Assembly (NCBI RefSeq): GCF_902167145.1
Contig: NW_023366915.1
Location: 62,001-126,000, forward strand
Direction: 5' to 3'
Length of the DNA stretch: 64,000 bases
Source of the DNA: Zea mays
Lineage: Eukaryota; Streptophyta; Magnoliopsida; Poales; Poaceae
Below, piece after piece: positions 33,730-47,700 of this stretch. The notes beneath the pieces were generated by a model. The model was not told the origin of the DNA, made no database searches, and worked only from the letters and a program-made list of their open reading frames with translations. Made by a program: the position numbers and the translations under genes. How positions within the stretch are numbered: position 1 is the first letter of the stretch; every line of letters begins with the position of its first letter.

Positions 33730-36448
33730 TGGAGACCATTTCTTGGTCAAAAATCCGTAGGTGTTAGCCTTCGACATTATTGAAAATGGTCGTTCATGGC
33801 TATTTTCGACAAAAATGGGGGTTGTGTGGCCATTGATCATCGACCAGAGGCTCATACACCTCACCCCACATATGTTTCCTTGCCATAGATCACATTCTTG
33901 GATTTCTGGTGGAGACCATTTCTTGGTCAAAAATCCGTAGGTCTTAGCCTCTAGTATTATTAAAAATGGTCGCTCATGGCTATTTTCAAGGTCGCTCATG
34001 GCTATTTTCATAAAAAAATGGGGGTTGTGTGGCCATTGATCATCGACCATAGGCTCATACACCTCACCCCACATATGTTTCCTTGCCATAGATCACATTC
34101 TTGGATTTCTGGTGGAGACCATTTCTTGGTCAAAAATCCGTAGGTGTTAGCCTCTAGTATTATTGAAAATGGTCGTTCATGGCTATTTTCGGCAAAATGG
34201 GGGTTGTGTGGCCATTGATCATCGACCAGACACTCATACACCTCACCCCACATATGTTTCCTTGCCATAGATCACATTCTTGGATTTCTGGTGGAGACCA
34301 TTTCTTGGTCAAAAATCCGTACGTGTTAGCCTTTGGTATTTTTGAAAATGGTCATTCATGGCTATTTTCGACAAAAATGGGGGTTGTGTGTCCATTGATC
34401 ATCGACTAGAGGCTCATACACCTCACCCCACATATGTTTCTTTGCCATAGATCACATTCTTGGATTTCTGGTGGAGACCATTTCTTGGTCAAAAATCCGT
34501 AGGTCTTAGCCTCTAGTATTATTGAAAATGGACGTTCATGGCTATTTTCGACAAAAATGGGGGTTGTGTGGCCATTGATCATCGACTAGAGGCTCATAAA
34601 CCTCACCCCACATATGTTTCCTTGCCATAGATTACATTCTTGGATTTCTGGTGGAGACCATTTCTTGGTCAAAAATCCGTAGGTGTTAGCCTTCGGTATT
34701 ATTCAAAATGGTCGTTCATGGCTATTTTCGACACCCACATATGTTTCCTTGCCATAGATCACATTCTTGGATTTCTGGTGGAGACCATTTCCTGGTCTAA
34801 AATCCGTAGGTGTTAGCCTCTAGTATTATTGAAAATGGTCGCTCATGGCTATTTTCAAGGTCGCTCATGGCTATTTTCATAAAAAATGGGGGTTGTGTGG
34901 CCATTTATCATCGACTAGAGGCTCATAAACCTCACCCCACATATGTTTCCTTGCCATAGATCACATTCTTGGATTTCTGGTGGAGACCATTTCTTGGTCA
35001 AAAACTCGTACGTGTTAGCCTTCGGTATTATTGAAAATGGTCGTTCATGGCTATTTTCGACAAAAATGGGGGTTGTGGAGACCATTTCTTGGTCAAAAAT
35101 CCGTAGGTGTTAGCCTTCGATATTATTGAAAATGGTCGTTCATGGCTATTTTCGACAAAAATGGGGGTTGTGTGGCCATTGATCATCGACCAGACGCTCA
35201 TACACCTCACCCCACATATGTTTCCTTGCCATAGATCACATTCTTGGATTTCTGGTGGAGACCATTTCTTGGTCAAAAATCCGTAGGTGTTAGCCTTCGG
35301 TATTATTGTAAATGGTCATTCATGGCTATTTTCGACAAAAATGGGGGTTGTGTGGCCATTGATCATCGACAAGAGGCTCATACACCTCACCCCACATATG
35401 TTTCCTTGCCATAGATCACATTCTTGGATTTCTGGTGGAGACCATTTCTTGGTCAAAAAGCCGTAGGTCTTAGCCTTCGGTATTATTGAAAATGGTCATT
35501 CATGGCTATTTTCGGCAAAATGGGGGTTGTGTGGCCATTGATCGTCGACCAGAGGCTCATACACCTCACCCCACATATGTTTCCTTGTCGTAGATCACAT
35601 TCTTGGATTTCTGGTGGAGACCATTTCTTGGTCAAAAACTCGTACGTGTTAGCCTTCGGTATTATTGAAAATGGTCATTCATGGCTATTTTCGGCAAAAT
35701 GGGGGTTGTGTGGCCATTGATCATTGACCAGAGGCTCGTACACCTCACCCCACATATGTTTCCTTGCCATAGATCACATTCTTGGATTTCTGGTGGAGAC
35801 CATTTCTTGGTCAAAAATCCGTAGGTGTTAGCCTTCGGTATTATTGAAAATGGTCGTTCATGGCTATTTTCGACAAAAATGGGGGTTGTGTGGCCATTGA
35901 TCATCGACCAGACGCTCATACACCTCACCCCACATATGTTTCCTTGCCATAGATCACATTCTTGGATTTCTGGTGGAGACCATTTCTTGGTCAAAATTCC
36001 GTACGTGTTAGCCTTTGGTATTTTTGAAAATTGTCGTTCATGGCTATTTTCGACAAAAATGGGGGTTGTGTGGCCATTGATCATTGACCAGAGGCTCATA
36101 CACCTCACCCCACATATGTTTCCTTGCCATAGATCACATTCTTGGATTTCTGGTGGAGACCATTTCTTGGGCAAAAATCCGTACGTGTTAGCCTTCGGTA
36201 TTATTGAAAATGGTCATTCGTGGTTATTTTCGACAAAAATGGGGGTTGTGTGGCCATTGATCATCGACCAGAGGCTCATACACCTCACCCCACATATGTT
36301 TCCTTGCCATAGATTACATTCTTGGATTTCTGGTGGAAACCATTTCTTGGTTAAAAACTCGTATGTGTTAGCCTTCGGTATTATTGAAAATGGTCATTCA
36401 TGGCTATTTTCGACAAAAATGGGGGTTGTGTGGCCATTGATCATCGAC

Positions 36449-36787
36449 CACCCCCATTTTTGTCGAAAATAGCCATGAATGACCATTTACAATAATACCG
36501 AAGGCTAACACGTACGGATTTTAGACCAAGAAATGGTCTCCACCAGAAATCCAAGAATGCGATCTATGGCAAGAAAACATATGTGGGTTGAAGTGTACGA
36601 GCCTCTGGTCGACGATCAATGGCCACACAACCCCCATTTTGCCGAAAATAGCCATGAATGACCATTTTCAATAATACCGAAGGCTAACACGTACGAGTTT
36701 TTAACCAAGAAATGGTTTCCACCAGAAATCCAAGAATGTGATCTATGGCAAGGAAACATATGTGGGGTGAGGTGTACGAGCCTCTGG
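36449..36787 (+). repeat. Second copy of the short + oriented knob segment
   Basis: Same sequence and joints as 33391-33729, exactly 3058 bp downstream, again between - monomers. Confidence 0.9.
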
Positions 36788-38159
36788 TGGAGACCATTTC
36801 TTGGTCAAAAATCCGTAGGTGTTAGCCTTCGACATTATTGAAAATGGTCGTTCATGGCTATTTTCGACAAAAATGGGGGTTGTGTGGCCATTGATCATCG
36901 ACAAGACGCTTATACACCTCACCCAAATATGTTTCCTTGCCATAGATCACATTCTTGGATTTCTGGTGGAGACCATTTCTTGGTCAAAAATCCGTAGGTG
37001 TTAGCCTTCGGTATTATTGTAAATGGTCATTCATGGCTATTTTCGACAAAAATGGGGGTTGTGTGGCCATTGATCATCGACAAGAGGCTCATACACCTCA
37101 CCCCACATATGTTTCCTTGCCATAGATCACATTCTTGGATTTCTGGTGGAGACCATTTCTTGGTCAAAAATCCGTAGGTCTTAGCCTTCGGTATTATTGA
37201 AAATGGTCATTCATGGCTATTTTCGGCAAAATGGGGGTTGTGTGGCCATTGATCGTCGACCAGAGGCTCATACACCTCACCCCACATATGTTTCCTTGTC
37301 GTAGATCACATTCTTGGATTTCTGGTGGAGACCATTTCTTGGTCAAAAACTCGTACGTGTTAGCCTTCGGTATTATTGAAAATGGTCATTCATGGCTATT
37401 TTCGGCAAAATGGGGGTTGTGTGGCCATTGATCATCGACCAGAGGCTCGTACACCTCACCCCACATATGTTTCCTTGCCATAGATCACATTCTTGGATTT
37501 CTGGTGGAGACCATTTCATGGTCAAAAATCCGTAGGTGTTAGCCTTCGGCATTATTGAAAATGGTCGTTCATGGCTATTTTCGACAAAAATGGGGGTTGT
37601 GTGGCCATTGATCATCGACCAGACGCTCATACACCTCACCCCACATATGTTTCCTTGCCATAGATCACATTCTTGGATTTCTGGTGGAGACCATTTCTTG
37701 GTCAAAAATCCGTACGTGTTAGCCTTTGGTATTTTTGAAAATGGTCGTTCATGGCTATTTTCGACAAAAATGGGGGTTGTGTGGCCATTGATCATCGACC
37801 AGAGGCTCATACACCTCACCCCACATATGTTTCCTTGCCATAGATCACATTCTTGGATTTCTGGTGGAGACCATTTCTTGGGCAAAAATCCGTACGTGTT
37901 AGCCTTCGGTATTATTGAAAATGGTCATTCATGGCTATTTTCGACAAAAATGGGGGTTGTGTGGCCATTGATCATCGACCAAAGGCTCATACACCTCACC
38001 CCACATATGTTTCCTTGCCATAGATTACATTCTTGGATTTCTGGTGGAAACCATTTCATGGTTAAAAACTCATATGTGTTAGCCTTCGGTATTATTGAAA
38101 ATGGTCATTCATGGCTATTTTCGACAAAAATGGGGGTTGTGTGGCCATTGATCATCGAC

Positions 38160-38498
38160 CACCCCCATTTTTGTCGAAAATAGCCATGAATGACCATTTA
38201 CAATAATACCGAAGGCTAACACGTACGGATTTTAGACCAAGAAATGGTCTCCACCAGAAATCCAAGAATGTGATCTATGGCAAGAAAACATATGTGGGTT
38301 GAAGTGTACGAGCCTCTGGTCGACGATCAATGGCCACACAACCCCCATTTTGCCGAAAATAGCCATGAATGACCATTTTCAATAATACCGAAGGCTAACA
38401 CGTACGAGTTTTTAACCAAGAAATGGTTTCCACCAGAAATCCAAGAATGTGATCTATGGCAAGGAAACATATGTGGGGTGAGGTGTACGAGCCTCTGG
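38160..38498 (+). repeat. Third copy of the short + oriented knob segment
   Basis: Same segment 1711 bp after the second copy. The following - piece is only ~94 bp (38499-38592) before another flip at GGGGGTGGTCGATGATC. Confidence 0.9.
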
Positions 38499-38592
38499 TG
38501 GAGACCATTTCTTGGTCAAAAATCCGTAGGTGTTAGCCTTCGATATTATTGAAAATGGTCGTTCATGGCTATTTTCGACAAAAATGGGGGTG

Positions 38593-41500
38593 GTCGATGA
38601 TCAATGGCCTCACAACCCCCATTTTTGTCGAAAATAGCCATGAATGACCATTTTCAATAATACCGAAGGCTAACACGTACGAGTTTTTAACCAAGAAATG
38701 GTTTCCACCAGAAATCCAAGAATGTAATCTATGGCAAGGAAACATATGTGGGGTGAGGTGTATGAGCCTCTGGTCGATGATCAATGGCCACACAACCCCC
38801 ATTTTTGTCGAAAATATCTATGGCAAGGAAACATATGTGGAGTGAGGTGTACGATCCTCTGGTCGATGATCAATGGCCACAACCCCCATTTTTGTCGAAA
38901 ATAGCCATGAATGACCATTTTCAAAAATTCCGAAGGCTAACACCTACGGATTTTTGACCAAGAAATGGTCTCCACCAGAAATCCAAGAATGTGATCTATG
39001 GCAAGGAAACATATGTGGGGTGAGGTGTATGAGCGTCTGGTCGATGATCAATGGCCACACAACCCCCATTTTGCCGAAAATAGCCATGAACGACCATTTT
39101 CAATAATACTAGAGGCTAACACCTACGGATTTTTGACCAAGAAATGGTCTCCACCAGAAATCCAAGAATGTGATCTATGGCAAGGAAACATATGTGGGGT
39201 GAGGTGTATGAGCCTATGGTCGATGATCAATGGCCACACAACCCCCATTTTTTATGAAAATAGCCATGACCGACCTTGAAAATAGCCATGAGCGACCATT
39301 TTCAATAATACTAGAGGCTAAGACCTACGGATTTTTGACCAAGAAATGGTCTCCACCAGAAATCCAAGAATGTGATCTATGGCAAGGAAACATATGTGGG
39401 GTGAGGTGTATGAGCCTCTGGTCGATGATCAATGGCCACACAACCCCCATTTTTGTCGAAAATAGCCATGAATGACCATTTACAATAATACCGAAGGCTA
39501 ACACCTACGGATTTTTGACCAAGAAATGGTCTCCACTAGAAATCCAAGAATGTGATCTATGGCAAGGAAACATATGTGGGGTGAGGTGTATGAGCGTCTG
39601 GTCGATGATCAATGGCCACACAACCCCCATTTTTTATGAAAATAGCCATGAGCGACCATTTTCAATAATACCGAAGGCTAACACGTACGAGTTTTTAACC
39701 AAGAAATGGTCTCCACCAGAAATCCAAGAATGTGATCTATGGCAAGGAAACATATGTGGGGTGAGGTGTACGAGCCTCTAGTCGATGATAAATGGCCACA
39801 CAACCCCCATTTTTTATGAAAATAGCCATGAACGACCATTTTCAATAATACCGAAGGCTAACACCTACAGATTTTTGACCAAGAATTGGTCTCCACCAGA
39901 GGTGTATGAGCCTCTGGTCGATGATCAATGGCCACACAACCCCCATTTTTTATGAAAATAGCCATGAGCGACCATTTTCAATAATACTAGAGGCTAAGAC
40001 CTACGGATTTTTGACCAAGAAATGGTCTCCACCAGAAATCCAAGAATGTGATCTATGGCAAGGAAACATATGTGGGGTGAGGTGTATGAGCCTCTGGTCG
40101 ACGATCAATGGCCACACAACCCCCATTTTTGTCGAAAATAGCCATGAACGACCATTTTCAATAATATCGAAGGCTAACACCTACGGATTTTTGACCAAGA
40201 AATGGTCTCCACCAGAAATCCAAGAATGTGATCTATGGAAAGGAAACATATGTGGGGTGAGGTGTATGAGCCTCTGGTCGATGATAAATGGCCACACAAC
40301 CCCCATTTTGCCGAAAATAGCCATGAATGACCATTTTCAATAATACCGAAGGCTAACACCTACGAGTTTTTAACCAAGAAATGGTCTCCACCAAAAATCC
40401 AAGAATGTGATCTATGGCAAGGAAACATATGTGGGGTGAGGTGTATGAGCCTCTGGTCGATGATCAATGGCCACACAACCCCCATTTTTGTCGAAAATAG
40501 CCATGAACGACCATTTTCAATAATACCGAAGGCTAACACCTACGGATTTTTGACCAAGAAATGGTCTCCACCAGAAATCCAAGAATGTGATCTATGGCAA
40601 GGAAACATATATGGGGTGAGGTGTATGAGCCTCTGGTCGATGATCAATGGCCACACAACCCCCATTTTTGTCGAAAATAGCCATGAACGACCATTTTCAA
40701 TAATACTAGAGGCTAAGACCTACGGATTTTTGCCCAAGAAATGGTCTCCACCAGAAATCCAAGAATGTGATCTATGGCAAGGAAACATATGTGGGGTGAG
40801 GTATACGAGCCTCTGGTCAATGATCAATGGCCACACAACCCCCATTTTTGTCGAAAATAGCCATGAACGACCATTTTCAATAATACCGAAGGCTAACACC
40901 TACAGATTTTTGACCAAGAATTGGTCTCCACCAGAGGTGTATGAGCCTCTGGTCGACGATCAATGGCCACACAACCCCCATTTTGCCGAAAATAGCCATG
41001 AACGACCATTTTCAATAATATGAAGGCTAACACCTACGGATTTTTGACCAAGAAATGGTCTCCACCATAAATCCAAGAATGTGATCTATGGCAAGGAAAC
41101 ATATGTGGGGTGAGATTTATGAGCCTCTAGTCGATGATAAATGGCCACACAACCCCCATTTTTTTATGAAAATAGCCATGAGCGACCATTTTCAATAATA
41201 TTAGAGGCTAAGACCTACGGATTTTTGACCAAGAAATGGTCTCCACCAGAAATCCAAGAATGTGTTCTATGGCAAGGAAACATATGTGGGGTGAGGTGTA
41301 TGAGCCTCTGGTCGATGATCAATGGCCACACAACCCCCATTTTTGTCGAAAATAGCCATGAACGACCATTTTCAATAATACCGAAGGCTAACACCTACGG
41401 ATTTTTGACCAAGAAATGGTCTCCACCAGAAATCCAAGAATGTGATCTATGGCAAGGAAACATATGTGGGGTGAGGTTTATGAGCCTCTAGTCGATGATA

Positions 41501-44500
41501 AATGGCCACACAACCCCCATTTTTTATGAAAATAGCCATGAGCGACCTTGAAAATAGCCATGAGCGACCATTTTCAATAATACTAGAGGCTAACACCTAA
41601 GGATTTTTGACCAAGAAATGGTCTCCACCAGAAATCCAAGAATGTGATCTATGGCAAGGAAACATATGTGGGGTGAGGTGTACGAGCCTCTGGTCGATGA
41701 TCAATGGCCACACAACCCCCATTTTTGTCGAAAATAGCCATGAACGACCATTTTCAATAATACCGAAGGCTAACACGTACGAGTTTTAGACCAAGAAATG
41801 GTCTCCACCAGAAATCCAAGAATGTGATCTATGGCAAGGAAACATATGTGGGGTGAGGTTTATGAGCCTCTAGTCGATGATAAATGGCCACACAACCCCC
41901 ATTTTTTATGAAAATAGCCATGAGCGACCTTGAAAATAGCCATGAGCGACCATTTTCAATAATACTAGAGGCTAACACCTACGAATTTTAGACCAAGAAA
42001 TGGTCTCCACCAGAAATCCAAGAATGTGATCTATGGCAAGGAAACATATGTGGGTGTCGAAAATAGCCATGAACGACCATTTTCAATAATACCGAAGGCT
42101 AACACCTACGGATTTTTGACCAAGAAATGGTCTCCACTAGAAATCCAAGAATGTAATCTATGGCAAGGAAACATATGTGGGGTGAGGTTTATGAGCCTCT
42201 AGTCGATGATAAATGGCCACACAACCCCCATTTTTTATGAAAATAGCCATGAGCGACCATTTTCAATAATACTAGAGGCTAAGACCTACGGATTTTTTAC
42301 CAAGAAATGGTCTCCACCAGAAATCCAAGAATGTGATCTATGGCAAGGAAACATATGTGGGGTGAGGTGTATGAGCCTCTGGTCGACGATCAATGGCCAC
42401 ACAACCCCCATTTTTGTCGAAAATAGCCATGAACGACCATTTTCAATAATATCGAAGGCTAACACCTACGGATTTTTGACCAAGAAATGGTCTCCACCAG
42501 AAATCCAAGAATGTGATCTACGACAAGGAAACATATGTGGGGTGAGGTGTATGAGCCTCTGGTCGACGATCAATGGCCACACAACCCCCATTTTGCCGAA
42601 AATAGCCATGAACGACCATTTTCAATAATACCGAAGGCTAACACGTACGAGTTTTTAACCAAGAAATGGTCTCCACCAGAAATCCAAGAATGTAATCTAT
42701 GGCAAGGAAACATATGTGGGGTGAGGTGTATGAGCCTCAGGTCGACGATCAATGGCCACACAACCCCCATTTTTGTCGAAAATAGCCATGAATGACCATT
42801 TACAATAATACCGAAGGCTAACACCTACGAATTTTTGACCAAGAAATGGTCTCCACCAGAAATCCAAGAATGTGATCTATGGCAAGGAAACATATGTGGG
42901 GTGAGGTGTATGAGCCTCTGGTCGACGATCAATGGCCACACAGCCCCCATTTTTGTCAAAAATAGCCATGAACGACCATTTTCAATAATATCGAAGGCTA
43001 ACACCTACTGATTTTTGACCAAGAAATGGTCTCCACCAGAAATCCAAGAATGTGATCTACGACAAGGAAACATATGTGGGGTGAGGTGTATGAGCGTCTG
43101 GTCGATGATCAATGGCCACACAACCCCCATTTTTGTCGAAAATAGCCATGAACGACCATTTTCAATAATACCGAAGGCTAACACCTACGGATTTTTGACC
43201 AAGAATTGGTCTCCACCAGAAATCCAAGAATGTAATCTATGGCAAGGAAACATATGTGGGGTGAGGTGTATGAGCCTCTGGTCGACGATCAATGGCCACA
43301 CAACCCCCATTTTGCCGAAAATTGCCATGAGCGACCATTTTCAATAATATTAGAGGCTAAGACCTACAGATTTTTGACCAAGAAATGGTCTCCACCAGAA
43401 ATCCAAGAATGTGATCTATGGCAAGGAAACATATGTGGGGTGAGGTGTATGAGCCTATGGTCGACGATCAATGGCCACACAACCCCCATTTTTTATGAAA
43501 ATAGCCATAAGCGACCTTGAAAATAGCCATGAGCGACCATTTTCAATAATACTAGAGGCTAACACCTACGAATTTTTGACCAAGAAATGGTCTCCACCAG
43601 AAATCCAAGAATGTGATCTATGGCAAGGAAACATATGTGGGGTGAGGTGTATGAGCCTCTGGTCGATGATCAATGGCCACACAACCCCCATTTTTGTCGA
43701 AAATAGCCATGAACGACCATTTTCAATAATACCGAAGGCTAACACCTACGGATTTTTGACCAAGAAATGGTCTCCACCAGAAATCCAAGAATGTGATCTA
43801 TGGCAAGGAAACATATGTGGGGTGAGGTGTATGAGCCTCTGGTCGATGATCAATGGCCACACAACCCCCATTTTTGTCGAAAATAGCCATGAACGACCAT
43901 TTTCAATAATATCGAAGGCTAACACCTACGGATTTTTGACCAGGAAATGGTCTCCACAAGAAATCCAAGAATGTGATCTATGGCAAGGAAACATATGTGG
44001 GGTGAGGTGTATGAGCCTCTGGTCGACGATCAATGGCCACACAACCCCCATTTTTTATGAAAATAGCCATGAGCGACCATTTTCAATAATACTAGAGGCT
44101 AACACCTACGGATTTTAGACCAAGAAATGGTCTCCACCAGAAATCCAAGAATGTGATCTATGGCAAGGAAACATATGTGGGGTGAGGTGTATGAGCGTCT
44201 GGTCGATGATCAATGGCCACACAACCCCCATTTTTGTCGAAAATAGCCATGAACGACCATTTTCAATAATACTAGAGGCTAAGACCTACGGATTTTTGAC
44301 CAAGAAATGGTCTCCACCAGAAATCCAAGAATGTGATCTATGGCAAGGAAACATATGTGGAGTGAGGTGTACGATCCTCTGGTCGATGATCAATGGCCAC
44401 ACAACCCCCATTTTTGTCGAAAATAGCCATCAATGACCATGTTCAAAAATACCGAAGGCTAACACGTTCGGATTTTTGACCAAGAAATGGTCTCCACCAG

Positions 44501-44770
44501 AAATCCAAGAATGTGATCTATGGCAAGGAAACATATGTGGGGTGAGGTGTATGAGCGTCTGGTCGATGATCAATGGCCACACAACCCCCATTTTTGTCGA
44601 AAATAGCCATGAACGACCATTTTCAATAATACCGAAGGCTAACACTTACGGATTTTTGACCAAGAAATGGTCTCCACCAGAAATCCAAGAATGTGATCTA
44701 TGGCAAGGAAACATATGTGGGGTGAGGTGTATGAGCCTTTGGTCGATGATCAATGGCCACACAACCCCCA
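38593..44770 (+). repeat. Knob180 satellite, + orientation
   Basis: About 34 monomers. Contains deletion-fused units at ~38815 (GAAAATATCTATGGC), 39900 and ~40935 (CACCAGAGGTGTATGAGCC), and ~42052 (ATGTGGGTGTCGAAAATAGC). Segment ~38998-39905 is the inverted copy of ~30304-31210, and ~41.7-42.3 kb is the inverted copy of ~31.4-32.0 kb. The array ends at CAACCCCCATTTCTTGG, a flip through CCATTT. Confidence 0.93.
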
Positions 44771-47700
44771 TTTCTTGGTCAAAGATCCGTAGGTGTTAGC
44801 CTTCGGTATTATTGAAAATGGTCGTTCATGGCTATTTTCGACAAAAATGGGGGTTGTGTGGCCATTGATCATCGACCAGAGGCTCATATACCTCACCCCA
44901 CATATGTTTCCTTGCCATAGATCACATTCTTGGATTTCTGGTGGAGACCATTTCTTGGTCAAAAATTCGTAGGTGTTAGCCTTCGATATTATTGAAAATG
45001 GTCGTTCATGGCTATTTTCGACAAAAATGGGGGGTTTTGTGGCCATTGATCATCGACCAGAGGCTCATACACCTCACCCACATAAGTTTCCTTGCCATAG
45101 ATCACATTCTTGGATTTCTGGTGGAGACCATTTCTTGGTCAAAAATCCGTAGGTGTTAGCCTTCGGTATTATTGAAAATGGTCGTTCGTGGCTATTTTCG
45201 ACAAAAATGGGGGTTGTGTGGCCATTGATCATCGACCAGACGCTCATACACCTCACCCCACATATGTTTCCTTGCCATAGATCACATTCTTGGATTTCTG
45301 GTGGAGACCATTTCTTGGTCAAAAATCTGTAGGTGTTAGCCTTCGGTATTATTGAAAATGGTCGTTCATGGCTATTTTCGACAAAAATGGGGGTTGTGTG
45401 GCCATTGATCATCGACCAGACACTCATACACCTCACCCCACATATGTTTCCTTGTCGTAGATCACATTCTTGGATTTCTGGTGGAGACCATTTCTTGGTC
45501 AAAAATCCGTAGGTGTTAGCCTTCGATATTATTGAAAATGGTCGTTCATGGCTATTTTTGACAAAAATGGGGGTTGTGTGGCCATTGATCGTCGACCAGA
45601 GGCTCATACACCTCACCCCACATATGTTTCCTTGCCATAGATCACATTCTTGGATTTCTGGTGGAGACCATTTCTTGGTCAAAAATCCGTAGGTGTTAGC
45701 CTTCGGTATTATTGAAAATGGTCGTTCATGGCTATTTTCGACAAAAATGGGGGTTGTGTGGCCATTGATCATCGACTAGAGGCTCATACACCTTAATTCA
45801 TGGCTATTTTCGACAAAAATGGGGGTTGTGTGGCCATTGATCATCGACCAGAGGCTCATACACCTCACCCCACATATGTTTCCTTGCCATAGATCACATT
45901 CTTGGATTTCTGGTGGAGACCATTTCTTGGTCAAAAATCCGTAGGTGTTAGCCTTCGGTATTATTGAAAATGGTCATTCATGGCTATTTTCATAAAAAAT
46001 GGGGGTTGTATGGCCATTTATCATCGACCAGAGGCTCATACACCTCACTACACATATGTTTCCTTGCCATAGATCACATTCTTGGATTTTTGGTGGAGAC
46101 CATTTCTTGGGCAAAAATCCGTAGGTGTTAGTCTTCAGTGTCATTGAAAAATGGTCGTTCATGGCTATTTTCGACAAAAATGGGGGTTGTGTGGCCATTG
46201 ATCATCGACCAGAGGCTCATACACCTCACCCCACATATGTTTCCTTGCCATAGATCACATTCTTGGATTTCTGGTGGAGACCATTTCTTGGTCAAAAATC
46301 CGTACGTGTTAGCCTCTAGTATTATTGAAAATGGTCGCTCATGGCTATTTTCAAGGTCGCTCATGGCTATTTTCATAAAAAATGGGGGTTGTGTGGCCAT
46401 TTATCATCGACCGGAGGCTCATACACCTCACCCCACATATGTTTCCTTGCCATAGATCACATTCTTGGATTTCTGGTGGAGACCATTTCTTGGTCAAAAA
46501 TCCGTAGGTGTTAGCCTTCAGTGTCATTGAAAATGGTCATTCATGGCTATTTTCGACAAAAATTAGGGTTGTGTGGACATTGATCGTCGACCAGAGGCTC
46601 ATACACCTCACCCCACATATGTTTCCTTGCCATAGATCACATTCTTGGATTTCTGGTGGAGACCATTTCTTGGTCAAAAATCCGTAGGTGTTAGCCTTCG
46701 GTATTATTGAAAATGGTCGTTCATGGCTATTTTCGACAAAAATGGGGGTTGTGTGGCTATTTTCGGCAAAATGGGGGTTGTGTGGCCATTGATCGTCGAC
46801 CAGAGGCTCATACACCTCACCCCACATATGTTTCCTTGTCGTAGATCACATTCTTGGATTTCTGGTGGAGACCATTTCTTGGTCAAAAATCCGTAGGTGT
46901 TAGCCTTCGATATTATTGAAAATGGTCGTTCATGGCTATTTTCGACAAAAATGGGGGTTGTGTGGCCATTGATCATCGACCAGAGGCTCATACACCTCAC
47001 CCCACATATGTTTCCTTGTCATAGATCACATTCTTGGATTTCTGGTGGAGACCATTTCTTGGTCAAAAATCCGTAGGTGTTAGCCTTCGGTATTATTGAA
47101 AATGGTCGCTCATGGCTATTTTCATAAAAAATGGGGGTTGTGTGGCTATTTATCATCGACTAGAGGCTCATAAACCTCACCCCACATATGTTTCCTTGCC
47201 ATAGATCACATTCTTGGATTTCTGGTGGAGACCATTTCTTGGTCAAAAATCCGTAGGTGTTAGCCTTCGATATTATTGAAAATGGTCGTTCATGGCTATT
47301 TTCGACAAAAATGGGGGTTGTGTGGCCATTGATCATCGACCAGACGCTCATACACCTCACCCCACATATGTTTCCTTGCCATAGATCACATTCTTGGATT
47401 TCTGGTGGAGACCATTTCTTGGTCAAAAATCCGAACGTGTTAGCCTTCGGTATTTTTGAAAATGGTCATTCATGGTTATTTTCGACAAAAATGGGGGTTG
47501 TGTGGCCATTGATCATCGACCAGAGGATCGTACACCTCACTCCACATATGTTTCCTTGCTATAGATCACATTCTTGGATTTCTGGTGGAGACCATTTCTT
47601 GGTCAAAAATCCGTAGGTGTTAGCCTTCGGTATTATTGAAAATGGTCGTTCATGGCTATTTTCGACAAAAATGGGGGTTGTGTGGCCATTGATCATCGAC

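Larger units (their letters stand above)
30790..38498. repeat. Three tandem copies of a mixed-orientation knob block (3058 and 1711 bp periods)
   Basis: Sequence from ~30.8 to 33.73 kb is repeated at +3058 bp (to ~36.79 kb), and its last part again at +1711 bp (to ~38.50 kb). Every copy ends with the same ~338-bp + segment (33391-33729, 36449-36787, 38160-38498) set between - monomers, and with GAGCCTCTGGTGGAGACC. Fused units are shared (TTTCGACACCCACATATG at ~31672 and ~34730). Differences are few, so the duplication is recent relative to monomer divergence. Confidence 0.9.

Noticed and set aside
38810..38830. Possible additional transposon scar at GAAAATATCTATGGC
   Set aside because: It is a simple deletion joining two parts of the monomer; no target duplication or foreign bases.
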